Shown one piece after another: positions 50,117 to 53,923 of a DNA stretch of 53,923 bases. How positions within the stretch are numbered: position 1 is the first letter of the stretch; every line of letters starts with the position of its first letter. The position numbers and the translations under genes are program-made. The notes under the pieces are model-generated. The model was given only the letters and a program-made list of their open reading frames with translations. It was not told the DNA's origin and did no database searches. The stretch comes from a virus, in the IMG/VR virus record IMGVR_UViG_3300009108_000013, positions 1 through 53,923 of that record, one strand, 5' to 3'.

Positions 50117-50751
50117 TACTCAGCCGCTTCCTCTTCGGTGAGAACCTTCACACCACCGTCTACGGTCTGGAAACGCCCGTAGTCGCCGTTGCTCTTCGGA
50201 GCCGTGGGACGCCACTCACCGATACCGCCGATACCGGCTGCATCCACGATGGAGATGACGCTGTCCAACGACAGGATCGAAGGAATGAACTCAACCTTGA
50301 TGGTTGCGCCCCACTTCTCAAACATGGGACGGTACCGAAGGTCAACGACCCCGGTAGCGTTGCGGACGGCGTCCTCGCGCATGATCGGTTCATCGGTGAA
50401 CCCGGTGAGGCGAACCAACTGGTCCGGACCCTCGCCGTGGACAAAGATGCCCTGACGCAATGCCGTCATGGTGACGCCGTTGAAGAAACGACCGGCGCTT
50501 ACACAAGCGCCCTTGAAACCCGCAGCCGGGAAGCCGTAGGAGCCGTCGGGGAGCAGGTACTTCGCACCCTCAAACAGTTCCGCAGGGTTCTTCGGCAACT
50601 GCAACTTTTTCTTGCCAGCCTGTGCCTGCCTGATCTGCTCTTTGATCTTTTCCGAAAAGTTATTGCAGATCAAGGGCGTAAGACCCTCAACTTCGATCTC
50701 AACAACCGTAGGAACGATCTTGGTCAACTCTGTTGCTACTGACGTAGCCAT
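50116..50751 (-). CDS. Conserved-style phage protein with RAMP-like glycine loops
   Basis: 211 residues. YGFPAAGFKGACVSAGRF and GIGGIGEWRPTAPKSNGDYG recall the I-P-G-S-S-x-K-G helix and Gly-rich loop of Cas7/RAMP-type RNA-binding proteins, but only by shape; many phages have a similar protein next to the HPLHDRFTW gene. Promoter with internal palindrome at 50817-50845. Role possibly in recombination or ssDNA binding. Confidence 0.55.
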   Translation of the reverse strand: MATSVATELTKIVPTVVEIEVEGLTPLICNNFSEKIKEQIRQAQAGKKKLQLPKNPAELFEGAKYLLPDGSYGFPAAGFKGACVSAGRFFNGVTMTALRQGIFVHGEGPDQLVRLTGFTDEPIMREDAVRNATGVVDLRYRPMFEKWGATIKVEFIPSILSLDSVISIVDAAGIGGIGEWRPTAPKSNGDYGRFQTVDGGVKVLTEEEAAE

Positions 50752-50816
50752 AATAGTTATCCTCTGTTCGTGTATTTACGGTAACTGACCGGAAGGATTT
50801 CCGTGCCAGTAGGGGT

Positions 50817-50845
50817 AGTGTATCGAACCTTTGGGTTCGTGTCAA
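50817..50845 (-). promoter_or_regulatory. Promoter with palindromic operator between -35 and -10
   Basis: Minus TTGACA (50845-50840), TACACT (50822-50817), 17-base spacer filled by CGAACCTTTGGGTTCG (50824-50839), a CGAACC/GGTTCG dyad with 6-base centre spacing in LexA style but wider. Confidence 0.8.
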
Positions 50846-50867
50846 GTATTTGAATGTTGCGGTTCTA

Positions 50868-51023
50868 TTACAAGCCTAGCCTGCGATACCATGCCTTTGC
50901 ATGGATCTCGCATCGGGGATAGTGTCGCCCGTCACGGTATCGGACATGGAATTTCACATCCCCGGAACAAGCACCGACACCCTCGGGCCGATAGTTAGCA
51001 CACGCTGCTGCTGGTAATGGCAT
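50868..51023 (-). CDS. 51-residue basic protein
   Basis: AGAAGGAGGTCATC precedes ATG 51023. MPLPAAACANYRPEGVGACS then RYRDGRHYPRCEIHAKAWYR; Cys/His could bind metal. Unknown. Confidence 0.6.
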   Translation of the reverse strand: MPLPAAACANYRPEGVGACSGDVKFHVRYRDGRHYPRCEIHAKAWYRRLGL

Positions 51024-51042
51024 GATGACCTCCTTCTAAGGT

Positions 51043-51228
51043 CTAAGTTTTGGGCTGGAATGCCCATGTTGCTATTCGTAACTCTCTGATCTCTGCACGC
51101 AGAGCCCAAACCTCTTCCATCATCCACATGATGGCATCGGACTCAATATCTTCACTGTCTAACTCAGTAATGTTGTTGTGGTGTTGGCGGTACATGGCCA
51201 CCAACTTGACCATGGCTTTGTCGGTCAT
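51043..51228 (-). CDS. 61-residue helical protein
   Basis: AGAGGAGAT precedes ATG. MTDKAMVKLVAMYRQHHNNI and WMMEEVWALRAEIRELRIAT are helices, coiled-coil-like. Unknown. Confidence 0.6.
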   Translation of the reverse strand: MTDKAMVKLVAMYRQHHNNITELDSEDIESDAIMWMMEEVWALRAEIRELRIATWAFQPKT

Positions 51229-51276
51229 ATCTCCTCTAGGGTGCTGCTAGGCGTATTTGTGGGCGTGCTTTGATGC

Positions 51277-51453
51277 TCACGGGGTGTTCCTTTCGTTGGG
51301 TTCACGGTCGCAGATTTCGCCGTGGATTCTCGCTAGTGTAGCGAGTTCGGGGTGGAGGCGGTTGGCTGACACCGGGTATTGGTCGGCTAGTTCGCAGACA
51401 CGGTTGACGAGTGCCCGATACACAGCCTCCCACGGGAACGGCTCATCGGTCAT
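51277..51453 (-). CDS. 58-residue protein, unknown
   Basis: MTDEPFPWEAVYRALVNRVC, ELADQYPVSANRLHPELATL. Its ATG overlaps the stop of the 47-residue gene (ATGA). GGAAGGGATATGAA upstream. Confidence 0.6.
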   Translation of the reverse strand: MTDEPFPWEAVYRALVNRVCELADQYPVSANRLHPELATLARIHGEICDREPNERNTP

Positions 51454-51593
51454 TTCATATCCCTTCCGCTAGCGGCAGCAATGTGCAACCGTGTCTTAGC
51501 CGTCATGTAGGCAACGGTTGTTTCATTTCTGACAGGAGGTGCAAAGAAACTCCAGTTTTTTTGTAGGTCGATAAGTAATGCACTAACGATCAT
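51450..51593 (-). CDS. 47-residue peptide, paralogue of 36549
   Basis: MIVSALLIDLQKNWSFFAPP then VRNETTVAYMTAKTRLHIAA. Overlaps stops/starts on both sides (ATGA). LIDLQKNWSFFAP matches the product at 36549, and DNA 51536-51576 is the near-exact inverted copy of 36566-36606. Confidence 0.6.
   Translation of the reverse strand: MIVSALLIDLQKNWSFFAPPVRNETTVAYMTAKTRLHIAAASGRDMK
51536..51576. repeat. 41-bp repeat, copy B
   Basis: Reverse complement matches 36566-36606 at 40 of 41 bases. Confidence 0.8.
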
Positions 51594-52348
51594 TGCTGGG
51601 CCTCCACATCAAGGAGCAGCCTGCGCTTCAACTCCTGACACAGATCAGCCTCAGTCGTAAACCACTCCGCCAGTTCGTGGTTTTCGGTACGCTCCATGTC
51701 CACAGATGTGTTGAGGGTGTGATCGAAGGCATCGTCTAAGCCTCGTTCGATTCTGCACCAGTCATCCCAGTTCACCTGAAGGGTGAACATCTGCTCATCC
51801 CATTGCACGACATTTTCTGGCGCAACTTCGATGGTGTCGAATGATCGCCCAACAATCTCTACTGCGATACCAGATGGGTGGGTTCCAGACTCCTGAACGG
51901 ACGGCTCCCGCAACCCGAACAGGCACCTGTCGGCCTCATGCACGCCGTCGTCGTCCGTGATTGGCCCCCACGACCAGTCCAATGTCTCCAACTCGAACGC
52001 TGGGAAGCGGTACTTGCCGCAACTACAAGGTGCAGCCTGTAACTTTTCGTCTGTTCCACAAGGTGCAGCCTGTACATCCGCATCCTGAGATGCACTATCC
52101 GCTTCGTGGACATCACCAATCAGCCACGGCACCGCTCGATCCATCAGTTTCTTCAACCCAGGTAGGAACCTGGGGCGGTCGTCGTCGACCATCGCAACAA
52201 ACTCATCCCACGCCTTCTCCTCCAAAAGAAACACCCTGTCCTCGTCTAAACAGACACAGGTCGGATCTTTCCCAGCCTCAGCCCTGAACGTCCCCCAATC
52301 CGTCACACCGTAACAAACAGAACAGTTGGTTGGCAGCCTGTTACCCAT
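51590..52348 (-). CDS. Cys-containing protein, unknown
   Basis: 252 residues. N-terminal knuckle TNCSVCYGVTDW and CVCLDED, an acidic centre with a repeated QAAPC (DVQAAPCGTDEKLQAAPCSC), and a C-terminal acidic helical part. The DNA carries the direct repeat AAGGTGCAGCCTGTA twice (52029 and 52060). Its start overlaps the RusA stop (TAATG). Possibly a replication accessory protein. Confidence 0.55.
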   Translation of the reverse strand: MGNRLPTNCSVCYGVTDWGTFRAEAGKDPTCVCLDEDRVFLLEEKAWDEFVAMVDDDRPRFLPGLKKLMDRAVPWLIGDVHEADSASQDADVQAAPCGTDEKLQAAPCSCGKYRFPAFELETLDWSWGPITDDDGVHEADRCLFGLREPSVQESGTHPSGIAVEIVGRSFDTIEVAPENVVQWDEQMFTLQVNWDDWCRIERGLDDAFDHTLNTSVDMERTENHELAEWFTTEADLCQELKRRLLLDVEAQQ

Positions 52349-52692
52349 TACCGCTTCTTCCCGACAAGACGATGCACCTGGCGGTCATCGTCATACGCCA
52401 AGCCGTTCAAAGCATCCTCGACAAGTTTCAAATAGTTGGATACGTCACCACGAAGCGGCGACTTCTCAACCGCCAACGGAGTCAACGAAATAATGATCTT
52501 GTCTTTCTGAAACACACACGACAACGACACAGGCCCCTCAAACTTCGGCCCACTGTACGCCTCCGCTATTATCTGCTCGGCATCTATCGTCGCCTTCGGC
52601 GTGTACGTGCGTCCCCGCGCAAAACGGGGACGCCCCTTCACCCTGGGGCTGGTATGCACCGTGAACTTGTGTGTCAACGGGTTCGGCATCAA
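52348..52692 (-). CDS. rusA: RusA-like Holliday-junction resolvase
   Basis: 114 residues. FTVHTSPRVKGRPRFARGRT and YTPKATIDAEQ at the N-terminus, then DVSNYLKLVEDALNGLAYDD DRQVHRL (split here) give the D...N...K/E-D-x-L-N...D-D pattern of RusA enzymes with the metal-binding Asp residues. Cuts branched DNA in recombination/packaging. Between primase 2 and the 252-residue gene, overlapping both. Confidence 0.85.
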   Translation of the reverse strand: MMPNPLTHKFTVHTSPRVKGRPRFARGRTYTPKATIDAEQIIAEAYSGPKFEGPVSLSCVFQKDKIIISLTPLAVEKSPLRGDVSNYLKLVEDALNGLAYDDDRQVHRLVGKKR

Positions 52693-53654
52693 TCTCTCCC
52701 AACGTCAGTGTCGATCTTGGCATGTTCAACGAGTTCATGCAGACGCTTCTCGCGGTCGGAGCGGCCAACAAACTTGCCGATCTTCTCATCCAGGGCGGCA
52801 GACCAACGGAACACAGAGTCATCTCTGTAGTTTTGGCGAAACAGGGAGCAGGCGAAGGCGTACAGGGCGTTTGACCTGTCTTCTCGAACGTCGCCTTCCC
52901 ATATCTGTCTCGCTATGTATTTGAAGTTTTTGTCGTCACGTCCCTGGATGGCGCCGACACCCGACTCGTCGAGGAAAGCATTCGCCCTCCTGAGGTGTCG
53001 TTCCTTGTGTAGCGAGTGGAGGGTTTGTATCGAGTGGACGGGTGCCCTGGTTGTCCACGCCAGATGCGTGAACCGTGCAACGGTTGTCGGGCTGTCGTCC
53101 TCGTCGAGGATGACCTGTCGGCCAGGGTTCGACATGTTGGGGAACGGAAGTAGCAAACAGTTGCCGTATCCTTTGCCGTCGAGTTCTGTTTGTTTCGGAT
53201 ACACCTCTCTGGTTGGTACATCAATGAGTTCGCATGCTCCGAACAGGGCTTCACGCGCCAGGACAGCGGTTACTGGTTGTTTCAGGTACACCCAGATGTG
53301 GAATCCTTTGGAGCGGGAACGCTCAATGAACGCTGTGATCCCAAACTTGTTGAGTAGCAGTTTCAGGTTCTTGGCGTGGACGAGGTCGCCTTCGCCTTCG
53401 TCGAGGTCGACTGCGCACCAGTTGACATGCCATCTGCCGCCGTGGTCGTCGTTGCGGAACAGTGGGTACACCCCGATGGGTGGTTCGTCGTTGAGGTGGT
53501 CTCTGATTGCGTCTTCGTACGGCTCCCCTGTTGCTGCGTATGGGGCGCCCTGGGCGTCTACGAGAGGTTTGATGCTGCCGTAGTTGATGGCGATGCGGCC
53601 TCCTTCGTGGAGGGCCGCAAACATTGCCACTGTTTCTTCGGTTACATCATCCAT
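52689..53654 (-). CDS. Archaeo-eukaryotic-type primase (TOTE/AEP-like), copy 2, long
   Basis: 321 residues. CAVDLDEGEGD (Asp83, Asp85), ERSRSKGFHIWVYL (His119) and EVYPKQ are the AEP motifs; a C-terminal helical region (about 215-321) with ALYAFACSLFRQNYRDD follows. Homologous along residues 1-205 to the 250-residue primase at 36932. Probably the replication primase; coupled with RusA and with the 83-residue gene upstream. Confidence 0.82.
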   Translation of the reverse strand: MDDVTEETVAMFAALHEGGRIAINYGSIKPLVDAQGAPYAATGEPYEDAIRDHLNDEPPIGVYPLFRNDDHGGRWHVNWCAVDLDEGEGDLVHAKNLKLLLNKFGITAFIERSRSKGFHIWVYLKQPVTAVLAREALFGACELIDVPTREVYPKQTELDGKGYGNCLLLPFPNMSNPGRQVILDEDDSPTTVARFTHLAWTTRAPVHSIQTLHSLHKERHLRRANAFLDESGVGAIQGRDDKNFKYIARQIWEGDVREDRSNALYAFACSLFRQNYRDDSVFRWSAALDEKIGKFVGRSDREKRLHELVEHAKIDTDVGRD

Positions 53655-53893
53655 TGGCCTGGTATGTCAGAGTCGAAGTATTCTCGAACCATGCCGCAGC
53701 GAGGGTCCATGAAGTAGTCGATTGGCGGGTTGGTTATCTCGCAGGGAGGACGCTTGTTCTTGCACAGGTCTAGTGAAACAGATACCGAATGGATTCGTTT
53801 CTCATGGTCGTCGAGTTTCGGGTTATCTCGTTTGCGAAACACATTCAACTGGAGGATGGCGTATTCGTCAGCGTTGAACTTGCCGTCGTCCAT
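53642..53893 (-). CDS. Unknown protein, possibly extending beyond the window
   Basis: 83 residues from ATG 53893: MDDGKFNADEYAILQLNVFR, RIHSVSVSLDLCKNKRPPCE, and FMDPRCGMVREYFDSD. The frame stays open to the window edge (last 30 bases), so the true start may lie outside. Overlaps primase 2 by 13 bases. Confidence 0.5.
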   Translation of the reverse strand: MDDGKFNADEYAILQLNVFRKRDNPKLDDHEKRIHSVSVSLDLCKNKRPPCEITNPPIDYFMDPRCGMVREYFDSDIPGQWMM

Positions 53894-53923
53894 GCCCCTG
53901 GAGGAACCACGCGTCGATGACTT

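Noticed and set aside
51235-51279. 14-codon GTG ORF before the 61-residue gene
   Set aside because: Overlaps a stop (GTGA) but is too short, and no feature apart from coupling supports it.

Overview
The window reads as part of a large, tailed-phage-type genome that infects an actinobacterium. The host inference rests on two WhiB-family proteins with intact 4-cysteine motifs, an r1t-type holin, several operators of the actinobacterial LexA (Cheo/SOS) form CGAAC-N4-GTTCG, and many genes whose ATG lies about 6-8 bases after a -10 box (leaderless mRNAs, common in actinobacteria). No terminase large subunit, portal or major capsid gene is visible, so the virion genes mostly lie outside the window.

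Layout. (1) 1-17.7 kb, mainly + strand: the end of a repeat-rich tail fibre gene, small structural genes, a holin, a 1519-residue acidic lipoprotein, a nuclease, a glycan-acting group (lyase/lectin-like protein, methyltransferase, polysaccharide deacetylase, PhyH dioxygenase, glycosyltransferase), a calcineurin-type phosphoesterase, WhiB, an HTH packaging-type protein and a 670-residue protein with a possible ADP-ribosyltransferase-like region. (2) 17.7-21 kb: an IMP dehydrogenase/GMP reductase homologue, a nucleotide-sugar dehydratase and tightly overlapping small genes. (3) 21.0-22.0 kb: a gene-free stretch with nested palindromes, a DnaA box and a cruciform, the best candidate replication origin. 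(4) 22-31 kb, - strand: small genes each with its own promoter, AGGAG leader and GC hairpin, plus a MoxR AAA+ ATPase / VWA-metallopeptidase pair. (5) 31-41 kb: ten back-to-back divergent promoters. The leftward arm drives a small gene of about 50-105 codons; the rightward arm drives either a tiny acidic or membrane peptide or a short structured RNA. GC hairpins and a GCGTC...GACGC dyad close the transcripts. (6) 41-47 kb, - strand: host-takeover type enzymes (Fic, HDAC-like deacetylase, dual-specificity phosphatase), a second WhiB and an operon of overlapping microgenes. (7) 47-54 kb: palindromic iterons, a secreted protein, two conserved phage proteins, a RusA-like resolvase and an archaeo-eukaryotic-type primase. 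This primase is a paralogue of another at 36.9 kb.

The most unusual content is the 28-47 kb region. It combines near-identical divergent promoters, LexA-type sites and several structured RNAs. One is a 79-nt RNA that looks like the tRNA-like domain of tmRNA with the message part missing. A second tRNA-like RNA has a T-arm and acceptor stem but an enlarged anticodon domain. All functional statements come from reading motifs by eye; no database search was possible.
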